From Fischerella muscicola SAG 1427-1 = PCC 73103 (GTDB lineage: Bacteria; Cyanobacteriota; Cyanobacteriia; Cyanobacteriales; Nostocaceae), in assembly GCF_000317245.1 (NCBI RefSeq), contig NZ_AJLJ01000182.1, positions 38,987 through 102,986 of the forward strand: a stretch of 64,000 nt of DNA. Direction: 5' to 3'. Below the pieces are notes generated by a model. That model did not search any database, was not told the origin of the DNA, and saw nothing but the letters and a program-made list of their open reading frames with translations. Position numbers and translations under genes: made by a program. Below, one piece after another: positions 8,097 to 17,635 of this stretch (the first letter of the stretch is position 1; each line of letters begins with the position of its first letter).

Positions 8097-10022
8097 GTGA
8101 AACTACACTGGTTGATACCTAGTACCGTCTTAAGTATCTCCTCTGTTTTATTGTTGTCGCCTGCTGATGCAGCGAATCTAGAATCTTGGCGTTTTGATAG
8201 CAATCAAAATCGGTTAGAGATCAACACTGATGGTGCTGTACAACCTACAGCCCAACTTGTTTTCAATCCCACACGATTAGTAATTGATTTACCTGGGATC
8301 AAATTTGGACGTCCACAGTTTGTTCAGTCGGTAGGTGGAGCGATTCGTTCTGTCCGCATTGGTCAGTTTGACCCCCAAACCACAAGAGTGGTAGTCGAAC
8401 TAAGTCCTGGTTATACCCTCGACCCCAAACAGGTAAAATTTGAGGGTATTAGCGCCAATCGTTGGCGGGTACAATTACCCAAGCCAAAACGGGAGGAAAT
8501 TGCTACCTCACCTAACAGAAATATTTACAGTGTGGTCAAAACTGAATCTCGCACCTCAGCCAATAATAGGGAGACGGTAGCTAAAACCACAGCAGGTGCG
8601 ACTCAAATTGAAGGTTTACGCGTCACAGGAGATGGCTTTTTTGTTCGTACCAGTGGTAGGAATCCAGAGGTGAAGGTAAAACGTAGTAGCGATCGCACAA
8701 ACATTTACATGGATATCTCTGGCGCTACTATCTCACCGACGTTGGAACAGCGCAATTTACCAATTAATCGCTATGGTGTCAGCAATATCCAACTTTCTGA
8801 ACTAGAAACTACACCACCCACAGTCCGCTTGACAATGCGGGTGAACAGAAATAGCCCCGATTGGCGAGCAAGTGTGAGTAGTGCCAATGGTTTGGTAATT
8901 TTACCCAATGCTAGGATTAGTAAATTGCCCAAGGGTAATAATACTAGTATTTCTTTTGGCAATCAACAAAAACCACCACTATCCCTTAACTTTGAATCTC
9001 GTAATTCTGAGTCTCGTAATTCTGAGTCTCGTAATTCTGATAATGATAATGAACCAGCGACAATTGAATCTGTAGAATTAGCTGGTAATAACACCCAATT
9101 AATCATTAAAGCCAATCAGTCTTTATCTGGTAATGCTGGCTGGGATAGATCCTCTTCACTTTTCCGCATCACTATTCCCAATGCTCGCTTGGATTCTAGG
9201 GTAAAAGGGCCAGAATTAAATGCTAGTAGCCCAATTTTACGGGTACGCCTACAACAGCAAGACCCTCGTACTGTTGTGATCTTTGTTCAGCCCGCAGCAG
9301 GGGTACAAATTGGCGAACTCAACAAACCAAGTCGCCGACTTTTAGCTCTGGATTTACGACGATCATCAACTCGAGTTACACCGACCGTTGCTTTACCTCC
9401 TCTACCACGACCAAACCCACAACCTTTATCAGAAATCCCAATTACAAATCTACCCCAACCCACGCCGTCACGTCGTGTCAGTGGAAGAGTGGTAGTCATT
9501 ATAGACCCAGGACATGGTGGTAGAGATTCCGGAGCAGTTGGTATTGGTGGAGCAAGAGAAAAGGATATTATTCTACCTATTAGCAAAAAAATAGCAGAGG
9601 TTTTGCAACAAAATGGCGTGCAAGTTGTATTAACGCGGAGTTCTGACTACTTCGTGACTCTTCCAGGTCGAGTAAAAATGGCTGAAAGTGTTGATGCGGA
9701 TGTATTTGTCAGCATTCACGCTAATTCAGCAGGTGCAGGTCGTCCGGATGTCAGTGGCTTGGAGACGTATTATTACGATACTGGTTTAAGTCTGGCACGA
9801 ATTGTCCACAGGAGCATTTTGCAAAGTGTAAACGTCAGAGACAGAGGAGTACGAAAGGCTAGATTTTATGTTCTACGGAAAAGTTCTATGCCCTCAATTT
9901 TAGTAGAAACAGGTTATATGACTGGTCGGCAGGATATGGCTAAGTTAAGAAGTGCATCTTACCGCAATCAAATGGCAGAGGCGATCGCCCGTGGTATTCT
10001 CCAGTATCTTCAACGCAAGTAG
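8097..10022 (+). CDS. amiC1: N-acetylmuramoyl-L-alanine amidase AmiC1 (AMIN + Amidase_3)
   Basis: AmiC amidases cleave the amide bond between MurNAc and the stem peptide. In Nostoc they drill the nanopores in septal peptidoglycan needed for cell-cell communication. The 641 residues comprise a signal peptide (about 1-25), two AMIN domains (about 28-125 and 180-270), a third beta-rich region (about 320-425), and a Pro-rich linker. The Amidase_3 domain (about 460-641) carries DPGHGG, the Glu of AREKD, SIHANS and VETGYMTG (zinc ligands and catalytic Glu). Translation starts at GTG (8097), eight bases after AGGAGAA. A 15-bp unit is repeated three times in frame (8994-9038). Confidence 0.92.
   Translation: MKLHWLIPSTVLSISSVLLLSPADAANLESWRFDSNQNRLEINTDGAVQPTAQLVFNPTRLVIDLPGIKFGRPQFVQSVGGAIRSVRIGQFDPQTTRVVVELSPGYTLDPKQVKFEGISANRWRVQLPKPKREEIATSPNRNIYSVVKTESRTSANNRETVAKTTAGATQIEGLRVTGDGFFVRTSGRNPEVKVKRSSDRTNIYMDISGATISPTLEQRNLPINRYGVSNIQLSELETTPPTVRLTMRVNRNSPDWRASVSSANGLVILPNARISKLPKGNNTSISFGNQQKPPLSLNFESRNSESRNSESRNSDNDNEPATIESVELAGNNTQLIIKANQSLSGNAGWDRSSSLFRITIPNARLDSRVKGPELNASSPILRVRLQQQDPRTVVIFVQPAAGVQIGELNKPSRRLLALDLRRSSTRVTPTVALPPLPRPNPQPLSEIPITNLPQPTPSRRVSGRVVVIIDPGHGGRDSGAVGIGGAREKDIILPISKKIAEVLQQNGVQVVLTRSSDYFVTLPGRVKMAESVDADVFVSIHANSAGAGRPDVSGLETYYYDTGLSLARIVHRSILQSVNVRDRGVRKARFYVLRKSSMPSILVETGYMTGRQDMAKLRSASYRNQMAEAIARGILQYLQRK
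8994..9038 (+). repeat. In-frame 15-bp tandem repeat in amiC1
   Basis: Three copies of a 15-bp unit encode the pentapeptide ESRNS three times, in the linker before the third AMIN-like region of AmiC1. Only the first unit differs, by one base. This suggests recent slippage. Confidence 0.9.
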
Positions 10023-10473
10023 TTCATCAAAATATCCTTTAATGATTACCGTATTTGTGCTGAAGCTACAACATTTTTTCAGCAATTAAACTATGGTGTT
10101 TGCCAGTTTTACTCACATGATCAATGTATAAATTACCGGAGACTACTCAATCCAAAAAACTTTTTACCAACCATATAGTTGACCAAAACTAACAACAGTA
10201 GTTAATTTAGGTTATCTCTCTCTATATTAGGTCTCATCTACTGCTGTTAATAGACAAATTTTATTGTCATCACAGCAGTGAAAACTCAGAGAGTCTTGCT
10301 AGAATTTGACGCCATTAGCTCTAACTTTACAAAGTATCTTTGTCTATAAAGTACAAACCAATACATTTAATGTATAAGCTAATACTTGGGCGATAACGGT
10401 GTGAGGATTTTGAAGATTAGCAAATACTTGACAAATTACGTCTCCCATAAATAGCCAATCAGGAGAAAAAATT
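10023..10473. other. Spacer between amiC1 and amiC2
   Basis: The spacer is 451 bp, AT-rich, with no credible open frame. The last bases (a CAGGAGAAA ribosome binding site before GTG) closely match the leader of amiC1, so the duplication included the translation start. A separate amiC2 promoter is possible. Confidence 0.5.
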
Positions 10474-12372
10474 GTGAAACTACACCACTGGTTGATACCT
10501 ACTACTTTTTTAAGTATCTGCCTGTTATCGTCGCCTGTAAAAGCAGCGAATTTACAATCTTGGCGTTTTGATGCCAATCAAAATCGATTAGAAATTAATA
10601 CTGATGGTGCTGTACAACCCACAGCCCAACTAGTCTTTAATCCTACACGGTTGGTGATTGATTTACCTGGTGTGAAATTTGGGCGTCCACAGCTTGTCCA
10701 GTCGGTTGGTGGTGCAATTCGCGCCGTCCGTATCGGTCAGCTTGACCCCCAAACCACACGGATAGTAGTCGAACTGAATCCAGGTTATACTCTTGACCCC
10801 CAACAGGTAAAATTTGAAGGAGTTACGGCTAGTCGCTGGCAAGTACAATTACCACAGCCTCAACGACAGGAAGTTGCTACTACTGCCAGAAATATCTATA
10901 GTGTAGTGACACCAGATAACTCTAACACTCCTTCTAGTAATACTTCTAATACTTCTAATATTTCTAAGACTTCTAATACTCCTATCAATAAAAAACCTCT
11001 TCTCAGTGCAAATACTGGCACGACCCAAATAGAAAGTTGGAGAGTGACAGGAGATGGATTTTTTGTTCGCACTAGCGGTAGCCGCCCCCAGGTAAAAGTA
11101 AATCGTAGTCAAGACAAAAGCACTATTGATATTGATATTGCTGGCGCCACTTTATCACCAAATTTAGTAACGCAAAATGCAAGTGTAAATAGATATGGTG
11201 TTAGTAGCATCCAATTCACTCAATTGGAAACAACACCGCCCACAGTCCGCATAAAAATGCTGGTGAATCAAAGCAGTCCTGATTGGCGGGCTAGCAGTAG
11301 TGCTATTGGTGGTTTAGTGCTATTACCTAATGGTGGAATATCTAAATTACCAGAAGGTAATTTAGCGAACAATGCCAGTTCTTCCCCCATTGCCAGCACT
11401 GATGTGGCAACAATTCAAGCTGTGGAATTAAGTGCGACTGCCAGACAGTTAATTATAAAAGGCGATCGCAATTTAACTGCAAGTGGTGGTTGGGATAGAT
11501 CCTCCGGATTGTTCCGCATTACCATTCCCAATGCCAAGCTGTCTACACCCGTCAAGGGCCCAGTAATGGATGCAAATAGTCCTATCCTGCGGGTGCGCTT
11601 GCAACAGCAAGATTCTAATACTGTTGTGGTTTACGTCCAACCTGCTTCAGGAGTGCAAATTGGGCCAGTTAATCAAATTGGTGATCAATTTGTCTCTGTG
11701 GAGCTACAACGAAATCGTACTTCTGTTGTCTTACCTCCCCTACCACAAGCAAATCCACAACCATTACCAGTACCCAATCCCAAGAATCCTGATACTGTTG
11801 TACAATCACCTGCACCACGTCCAACCCCAAGAGGAAAAGTAATAGTAGTAATAGATCCTGGACATGGTGGTAAAGACTCTGGTGCGCCTGGACTAGGTGG
11901 ATTATTAGAAAAAGATGTGGTTCTACCAATTGGTAAGAGAATAGCGGCTATTTTAGAGCAAAATGGCATTCAAGCAGTGTTAACGCGGGATGCGGACTTC
12001 TTTGTAGAGTTACAGGGAAGAGTAGATATCGCAGAGCGTGCTAATGCTACCCTGTTTGTCAGCGTTCACGCTAATTCCGTAGGTAAGCGTCCAGATGTGA
12101 ATGGGCTAGAAGTTTATTATTACGGCAGTGGATACAATCTAGCTGAAGTTGTCCGCAAAACCATCCTGCAAAATATTTCTACGCTAAATGACCGAGGAAC
12201 GCGCAAAGCCAGATTTTATGTCCTCAGAAAAAGTTCTATGCCTTCAATTCTGGTGGAAACTGGTTACATGACTGGTCGGGAAGACAACCCCAGACTAGGA
12301 AATCCGGAATACCAAAATCGTATGGCAGAAGCGATAGCTAACGGTATACTTAGATACTTAAAATCACGATAG
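10474..12372 (+). CDS. amiC2: N-acetylmuramoyl-L-alanine amidase AmiC2 (AMIN + Amidase_3)
   Basis: This tandem paralogue of AmiC1 corresponds by position and sequence to AmiC2/HcwA of Nostoc, which is required for septal nanopores and heterocyst differentiation. The 632 residues have the same layout: signal peptide, AMIN domains (about 27-125 and 180-275), a third beta region (about 310-410), then Amidase_3 (about 450-632) with DPGHGG, LLEKD, SVHANS and VETGYMTG. It starts with GTG after CAGGAGAAA. The first 110 residues are nearly identical to AmiC1, while a Ser/Asn/Thr tract (10921-10980) replaces part of the linker. Confidence 0.92.
   Translation: MKLHHWLIPTTFLSICLLSSPVKAANLQSWRFDANQNRLEINTDGAVQPTAQLVFNPTRLVIDLPGVKFGRPQLVQSVGGAIRAVRIGQLDPQTTRIVVELNPGYTLDPQQVKFEGVTASRWQVQLPQPQRQEVATTARNIYSVVTPDNSNTPSSNTSNTSNISKTSNTPINKKPLLSANTGTTQIESWRVTGDGFFVRTSGSRPQVKVNRSQDKSTIDIDIAGATLSPNLVTQNASVNRYGVSSIQFTQLETTPPTVRIKMLVNQSSPDWRASSSAIGGLVLLPNGGISKLPEGNLANNASSSPIASTDVATIQAVELSATARQLIIKGDRNLTASGGWDRSSGLFRITIPNAKLSTPVKGPVMDANSPILRVRLQQQDSNTVVVYVQPASGVQIGPVNQIGDQFVSVELQRNRTSVVLPPLPQANPQPLPVPNPKNPDTVVQSPAPRPTPRGKVIVVIDPGHGGKDSGAPGLGGLLEKDVVLPIGKRIAAILEQNGIQAVLTRDADFFVELQGRVDIAERANATLFVSVHANSVGKRPDVNGLEVYYYGSGYNLAEVVRKTILQNISTLNDRGTRKARFYVLRKSSMPSILVETGYMTGREDNPRLGNPEYQNRMAEAIANGILRYLKSR
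10921..10980 (+). repeat. In-frame 9-bp repeats (ACTTCTAAT) in amiC2
   Basis: Repeated ACTTCTAAT-like units encode a Ser-Asn-Thr-rich linker between the AMIN domains of AmiC2. AmiC1 has no equivalent here, so the tract arose after the duplication. Confidence 0.8.
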
Positions 12373-12467
12373 AAGTTGTAGTAAGAATAGCTATTGTTCG
12401 ACCACTAACCATTAACCTCCATAAATCCTGTATCTTTATATCGCAATATTGATATCAAAATCTGCCT

Positions 12468-13328
12468 GTGATTTCATCTTTTCAGTTTCAAGGCAACTTA
12501 TACAACTTCTCCCAAGAACCACAACGCGCACCTATTGGTATCTTTGATAGTGGTGTGGGTGGACTAACGGTACTGCGACAGCTATATCGCCAACTCCCAA
12601 ATGAATCAATCATTTATTTTGGCGATACAGCTCGACTTCCTTATGGGATTCGCTCCCAAGCAGAAATTCTCCAGTTTGTCCGAGAAATACTTACCTGGAT
12701 GCAGCAGCAACAGGTGAAAATGGTGATTATGGCCTGCAATACCAGTTCTGCCTTAGCACTAGAGATGGTACGTGAGGAATTTACCATGCCGATTCTGGGG
12801 CTGATTCTACCAGGAGCAAAGGCTGCCGTACAACAAGGGAAGCGCATAGGTGTAATTGCTACTCCTGCAACAGCTAAGAGCAATGCCTATAAGCGTGCTA
12901 TTATCGAAATAAATCCCGATGTCCAAGTTTGGCAGGTTGGCTGCCCTGAATTTGTGCCGTTAATTGAGCAAAATCGCATCAATGAACCCTACACAGTTGA
13001 AGTGGCACGTTCCTATTTGGAGCCTTTAGTTCAGCAGCAAATAGATAGTCTTATTTATGGCTGTACTCATTATCCTCACCTAGCACCAGTATTGCGATCG
13101 CTCCTTTCAACTTCTGTAAAGCTTATTGATCCAGCTGTGCATGTAGTTGCTGCTTGTGCTAAAGAGTTAGACTTACTAGGTCTCAAAAATACCCATCCAG
13201 CGTTGCCAACCCGTTTCGTTGTCAGTGGTTGTCCACAGCAATTTGCAGAATCCTCCACGCCGTGGTTAGGTTTTACTCCTATGGCTGAGGTTGTATGTTT
13301 TTCTGAAAGCACAGTGTCAAGTAATTAG
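12468..13328 (+). CDS. murI: Glutamate racemase
   Basis: MurI interconverts L- and D-glutamate and supplies D-Glu for peptidoglycan. The 286 residues show the racemase motifs GIFDSGVGGLTVL (about 22-34), FGDTARLPYG, the first catalytic cysteine in ACNTSSA, and the second in YGCTHYPHLAPVL. It starts at GTG (12468), 95 bp after amiC2 on the same strand, so precursor supply and wall remodelling may share transcription. An N-terminal extension of about 20 residues precedes the core. Confidence 0.96.
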   Translation: MISSFQFQGNLYNFSQEPQRAPIGIFDSGVGGLTVLRQLYRQLPNESIIYFGDTARLPYGIRSQAEILQFVREILTWMQQQQVKMVIMACNTSSALALEMVREEFTMPILGLILPGAKAAVQQGKRIGVIATPATAKSNAYKRAIIEINPDVQVWQVGCPEFVPLIEQNRINEPYTVEVARSYLEPLVQQQIDSLIYGCTHYPHLAPVLRSLLSTSVKLIDPAVHVVAACAKELDLLGLKNTHPALPTRFVVSGCPQQFAESSTPWLGFTPMAEVVCFSESTVSSN

Positions 13329-13437
13329 TCATTAGTTATTCGTCATTGGTCAATAGTCATTTGTCAAAAGTCCATAGTCAAAAGTATTTTGCTAGTAACT
13401 CTGGACTCTGGACTCTTGACTCTTGACCTTTGACTAA
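13322..13437. repeat. TCATTGG/TCAATAG-type heptamer tract
   Basis: The tract between murI and a convergent small gene consists of variants of TTAGTCA, TCATTGG and GTCAATA. It then turns into the 7-mers CTCTGGA, CTCTTGA and CCTTTGA. It is a degenerate short tandem repeat with no coding potential. Confidence 0.7.
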
Positions 13438-13694
13438 CGTACACTACTGACCTCGGTAACATTTGATGTTACTGATAATTCTTGTGTATGATTTCCCTTA
13501 TTACCTGAAGAAACACCATTAGAAGTTGTTTTATTTCCTGTTCGCTTTGCCAGGGCTAATAACAGGTAAATGGTGAACAAATATCCAGAAGCTAATATAA
13601 AGATCATCATAGGCATCTTCCCGTAAATCATTTTTCTACCAGTGCCTTTGCCAAAGAAATATAAGTTGAGTAAAATTAGCAGGAATTTAGCCAT
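13434..13694 (-). CDS. Small membrane protein of unknown function
   Basis: The 86-residue frame starts with ATG. It has a hydrophobic N-terminal segment (about 2-15), a short basic loop (GKGTGRKMIYGK), a second strong membrane helix (about 27-48), and a polar Ser/Thr/Asn-rich tail. No family was recognised. Its position between murI and sds, in the opposite direction, resembles that of a small gene in related genomes, but this is from memory. It could be a real small protein or a chance frame. Confidence 0.45.
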   Translation of the reverse strand: MAKFLLILLNLYFFGKGTGRKMIYGKMPMMIFILASGYLFTIYLLLALAKRTGNKTTSNGVSSGNKGNHTQELSVTSNVTEVSSVR

Positions 13695-14555
13695 GCAAAT
13701 TCTTGCTGGCTTTCATGTCATATAGAAAATTACCGGGAGAACTTTCGTTCTTCCGAGCTATTTGATTGGTTTTACACGATTCTCTTGCAGACCACGCCTT
13801 CCACCTCAGCTGATGATCTAATAGAAAATCAGCTGCTGCTTCAGCAGTCTACCCAGTCTGCTATGTTTAACGCTTACCTTTTAATTGCTAGGAGCGACGC
13901 CGACACACAAACAGCGTCGAGGATGTGTAAACACTCCGCTTCCTCTAAAGGAAATCCACAGCTCCCAACGTGGAGGTTAGCACATCACAGGACACAACAC
14001 AAAAATCACATTTTTGGCTTGACCTGCGATTATTTATCTATGCTCACAACAGCTAAGTAAAAATACCTAAAGGCTATTTACGCTTCTGTGGTGAACATCT
14101 GGAAAAATTTAAAATCCCTAGATTTTAGCGTAACACAATAGCCCTGATTTTTCAGGCGAGTTTTGTGCTAAATCAAAATTTTTCTAAACTCTCTACAAGA
14201 GATTTCAGAAATTTTCTTTATTAAAAAAATAATCTTTGTGTAATAGTTTATCTGTAAAAATCCATAAGTGTATTGTGGTCGTTGCTGCGTTTATTTAAAG
14301 GTTATACCGAAAAAAGATTGATTTTTTATTAAAAAACTGCGTATTTAGTGCATCTAATCGAATTATACGCAAAGTTTATTGTGTTAAATATATCAATAAA
14401 ATGTTGATTTTGCTGAAAATAGTACAAGTATATTTTATTTTATTGTCCATAAAACAAGGAACTTTGTGAGGAAAACTTTGCGCTGATTCTGGGTTATCTT
14501 AAAATGAGTATAGGATATGTAAACTTTCGTAACCTAAGCCAAAGTCCGCCAATCC
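13695..14555. other. Long AT-rich spacer upstream of sds
   Basis: No gene was recognised in these 861 bp. The left third holds a short inverted repeat (CGACGC ... GCGTCG near 13895-13920). A TTG-initiated open frame (13785-14060) there lacks a ribosome binding site. The right two thirds are very AT-rich and probably include the sds promoter. Confidence 0.5.
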
Positions 14556-15527
14556 ATGACCCCAGCTACCTCCCTATTTTCTCCTGTGGAAGCAGACCTG
14601 CAAATACTAGCAGATAACCTCAAACAAATAGTTGGGAATCGTCATCCCATCCTCTGTGCAGCAGCCGAACACCTATTCGGAGCTGGGGGAAAACGTATCA
14701 GACCAGCGATTGTTCTACTGGTATCGCGGGCCACAATGCTTGATAAAGACATCACACCACGTCACCGTCGCCTAGCGGAAATCACAGAATTAATTCACAC
14801 AGCTAGTTTGGTACACGACGATGTGATAGACGAATCGGAAATGCGACGTGGGGTACCCACAGTTCATAGTTTGTTTGGCAACAAAGTTGCCGTATTAGCA
14901 GGAGATTTTTTCTTTGCTCAAGCTTCTTGGTATTTAGCCAATCTGGATAATTTGGAGGTCGTAAAACTGCTGTCAGAGGTGATTATGGATTACGCTGTTG
15001 GGGAGACACAGCAGGCATTAAACCACTTTGATACAAGTATTTCGATAGAGACTTACCTGAAAAAAAGTTATTACAAAAGTGCTTCAATCATTGCCAACAG
15101 CTCCAAAGCAGCAGGAGTAATTAGTGAAGTATCTAAAGAAACTGCCGAATGCTTGTATGACTATGGTAGCAATCTAGGTCTAGCGTTTCAGATTGTTGAT
15201 GATATTTTAGACTTCACTAGTTCAATAGATACTTTGGGTAAGCCAGCTGGATCTGATCTCAAAAGTGGTAATTTGACTGCACCAGTGTTATTCGCTTTGG
15301 AAGAAAAACCTTACTTGGAAGTATTGATTGAACGAGAGTTTGCTCAAGAAGGTGATTTAGAGCAAGCATTAGCACTGATTCATGATAGCCAAGGTATCCA
15401 ACGGGCAAGAGATTTAGCCGCTCATCATGCTAAGTTGGCAGCTACACAACTGGGTGTGCTTCTGCCCTCAGAATCACGTCAGGCATTGATCCAAATAGCT
15501 GATTACGTGTTAAGTCGGCTTTATTAA
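14556..15527 (+). CDS. sds: Solanesyl diphosphate synthase (long-chain trans-prenyl transferase)
   Basis: This enzyme condenses isopentenyl diphosphate onto allylic diphosphates to give the C45 side chain of plastoquinone. The 323 residues carry GGKRIRPAIVLL, the first Asp-rich motif LVHDDVIDESEMRRG (about 88-102), the second FQIVDDILDFT (about 212-222), and the KPAGSDLKSGNLTAPVLFAL segment. Small residues before the first Asp motif fit a long-chain product. The gene is separated from its neighbours by long spacers and is probably monocistronic. Confidence 0.92.
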   Translation: MTPATSLFSPVEADLQILADNLKQIVGNRHPILCAAAEHLFGAGGKRIRPAIVLLVSRATMLDKDITPRHRRLAEITELIHTASLVHDDVIDESEMRRGVPTVHSLFGNKVAVLAGDFFFAQASWYLANLDNLEVVKLLSEVIMDYAVGETQQALNHFDTSISIETYLKKSYYKSASIIANSSKAAGVISEVSKETAECLYDYGSNLGLAFQIVDDILDFTSSIDTLGKPAGSDLKSGNLTAPVLFALEEKPYLEVLIEREFAQEGDLEQALALIHDSQGIQRARDLAAHHAKLAATQLGVLLPSESRQALIQIADYVLSRLY

Positions 15528-15530
15528 GGA

Positions 15531-15700
15531 TCGGGAATTGGGCATTGGGGAGCCACTGCGGTGGACGGGTTCCCAAGGACTGGAGCCGGAGCCTGTATCC
15601 GGCTAGGAAAGTCCGTCGGCATAAAGGAGACAGTACGCCCTTGCGGGTTAAGAGCTTTGTAGCACCTGTCGTCACCTGGCGTCACCTGGCGTCATTGGGA
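15531..15700. repeat. Complex spacer repeat downstream of sds
   Basis: The block includes AGCCACTGCGGTGGACGGG, a GAGCCGGAGCC / ATCCGGCT inverted repeat, CGCCCTTGCGGGTTAAG, and three near-copies of CGTCACCTGG (15669-15697). Similar blocks are common in Nostoc spacers. The open frame crossing it is an artefact of the repeat. Confidence 0.55.
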
Positions 15701-15764
15701 AGAGACTTGTCAAATAATTCTCCCTTGTCTCCCCACTTTACCTCGTTCCCGGTTCCCCAATTCC

Positions 15765-16244
15765 TCAAGCAATATCTGGTGGTACTTCGCCCTTGGAACG
15801 GGGGCGATTTTTTTGTAGTTGTTGTTGAACTAAATGCTCTAAATCGCTTCGCCTGACCTCAATTCCATTTGTATTGCTCTCAGCCGTGTCAAAAAATACT
15901 ATACTATCTACGGGTTCTAGCGCCAGTAGCTGAAACAATATATGGGTGACAGGTATGGGGGCAGCTATTACTTGAGGGTCAAGCCCAGCACTATAAGATG
16001 TGGGAATATCCTGTAAGGTAGGAAAAGCATAAATTACCTGCTTTTCTTCTTGTGGATTTCCACGCTTGCTTAATGTAGTTAAGACCCATTGCTCATCCAG
16101 GTTCTGAAGAATGTGGTATTGGGGATGGCGTAACTTCTGAGCGATCGCGCTCAGGGCGGGGGCAATTGCTGCGACCAGTTTGGGTGTAATACCATCTTGG
16201 GGTGCATTATCAATTAGCGATTGGATTTGTGCTTTTAAGTCCAT
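15765..16244 (-). CDS. Conserved cyanobacterial protein of unknown function
   Basis: The 159-residue soluble protein has an alpha-helical N-terminus (MDLKAQIQSLIDNAPQDG, then a helix to about 38). A mixed alpha/beta part follows (WVLTTLSKRGN, VIYAFPTLQDIP), and the end is charged (DLEHLVQQQLQKNRPRSKGE). No catalytic motif was recognised. It is transcribed divergently from hetZ, and its start lies about 200 bp from the hetZ ATG, so the two promoters share this spacer. Coding appearance is good: normal composition, ATG start, no interrupting stops. Confidence 0.65.
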   Translation of the reverse strand: MDLKAQIQSLIDNAPQDGITPKLVAAIAPALSAIAQKLRHPQYHILQNLDEQWVLTTLSKRGNPQEEKQVIYAFPTLQDIPTSYSAGLDPQVIAAPIPVTHILFQLLALEPVDSIVFFDTAESNTNGIEVRRSDLEHLVQQQLQKNRPRSKGEVPPDIA

Positions 16245-16447
16245 AATTACCTGTAAACGGCTTATCGGTATTGGCTATAACTTCAACGGCTGTGCAAACA
16301 ATCAAACAAAAATTGGGAATTATAAAATCAGCCGCATCCTCAAGGCAAAGCTGCCTTGCGTTTAGCTTATACGTAAAACCCCTCCCAATACCCGCAGTCA
16401 TACAGGTTGTCAACAAGTTTGTTAGGGTCAGTTTAGACACGAAACTT

Positions 16448-17635
16448 ATGAAATTAGCCGCAACCACAACTATTCAGGGAGAATTTTCTATCGGCGTGGA
16501 GGCGATATTTCCATTCCTTTTCCAAGAACTTCAGCAGTCAACTAAAGCTTGCGACCAGAATTGCCATGAGGTAGCAATGCGAATTGCTGCCGAAGTCTAC
16601 CGAATATGCAGCGAAAGCAAACGTATCCAAGCATCCGGTTCCGTAGAAAATTCGGCAATGACCCTAGCCAAGCATCGTCTGCAACAGTGCTTAAGATATT
16701 ACCAGTTGGGTTCAAATCGCGGCAGGGTTGAATTACACAGTACCTTGAGTGCGATCATCTACCGCTACATCAATCCGCCGCAAAGGCAATTGAGTTATCA
16801 AGGGCGACTAACTGTCATTGAAGATTTTCTGCAAAGTTTTTATTTGGAGGCTTTAAACGCTTTCCGACGGGAAAATAAATTAGAACCCACTTACCGACCG
16901 CGCACACTGCTGGAATTAGCAGAGTATATGGCATTTACGGAACGCTACGGCAAACGACGGATTCCCTTGCCAGGACGTCAGCAACAGTTGATCATCCTAC
17001 GGGCGCAAACTTTCTCACAGCAACAGCCTCCAGAAACTTGTGTAGATATAGAACAAGCGGCAGAAGGCAGTGGCGAAGCCGATGGTTCTTGGGAAGATCC
17101 AGCAGTACAACAACTGCGAAGTGCAATGGCTACACAAACCGAACCGGAACCTCAAGAAGATACTTTGCGATCAGTTGTGGTTACGGAATTAATGAATTAT
17201 TTAGAAGAACGCCAACAAACTGATTGTGCTGATTACTTTGCTCTGCGTCTGCAAGATTTATCAGCTCAAGAAATAGAGTCAATTTTGGGCTTAACCCCCC
17301 GTCAGAGGGATTACTTACAGCAACGTTTCAAGTATCATTTAATTCGGTTTGCTTTGTTGCATCGTTGGGAGTTAGTTCATGAGTGGTTAGAAGCTGATTT
17401 GCAAACCAACTTAGGTTTAACTCCTCAACAATGGCAAGCTTATACTGAAAACCTTGACGAAAAGCAGCGTTCTTTATTAGAACTGAAGCAACAGGGACAA
17501 AGTGATGAAAAAATAGCTAAAACTTTGGGTTTATCCATGGCACAACTTCAGAAGCGCTGGTTTAAAATTCTTGAACAAGCTTGGGAGATTCGTAACTCCT
17601 TAGTGTCCGGATCAAGTGCTTCTACTCATGAATAG
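16448..17635 (+). CDS. hetZ: Heterocyst differentiation protein HetZ
   Basis: HetZ is an early regulator of heterocyst commitment that acts with HetR and can bind DNA at developmental promoters. From the ATG at 16448 the product has 395 residues, beginning MKLAATTTIQGEFSIGVEAI and continuing with RPRTLLELAEYMAFTERYGK and KRRIPLPGRQQQLIILRAQ. Two helix-turn-helix-like segments lie in the last third (LSAQEIESILGLTPRQRDYL and KIAKTLGLSMAQLQKRWFK). The frame stays open upstream to 16271, but those codons are poor and overlap a hairpin, so the internal ATG is chosen. It overlaps patU. Confidence 0.9.
   Translation: MKLAATTTIQGEFSIGVEAIFPFLFQELQQSTKACDQNCHEVAMRIAAEVYRICSESKRIQASGSVENSAMTLAKHRLQQCLRYYQLGSNRGRVELHSTLSAIIYRYINPPQRQLSYQGRLTVIEDFLQSFYLEALNAFRRENKLEPTYRPRTLLELAEYMAFTERYGKRRIPLPGRQQQLIILRAQTFSQQQPPETCVDIEQAAEGSGEADGSWEDPAVQQLRSAMATQTEPEPQEDTLRSVVVTELMNYLEERQQTDCADYFALRLQDLSAQEIESILGLTPRQRDYLQQRFKYHLIRFALLHRWELVHEWLEADLQTNLGLTPQQWQAYTENLDEKQRSLLELKQQGQSDEKIAKTLGLSMAQLQKRWFKILEQAWEIRNSLVSGSSASTHE

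Noticed and set aside
13785..14060. TTG-initiated 91-codon frame upstream of sds
   Set aside because: Rare start, no ribosome binding site, composition unlike neighbouring proteins.
15545..15856. 103-codon frame downstream of sds
   Set aside because: It translates a known type of spacer repeat and then runs antisense over the next gene.
16370..16400. HetR-binding site upstream of hetZ
   Set aside because: Only one half resembles the palindromic HetR consensus; symmetry is lacking, so no site is annotated.
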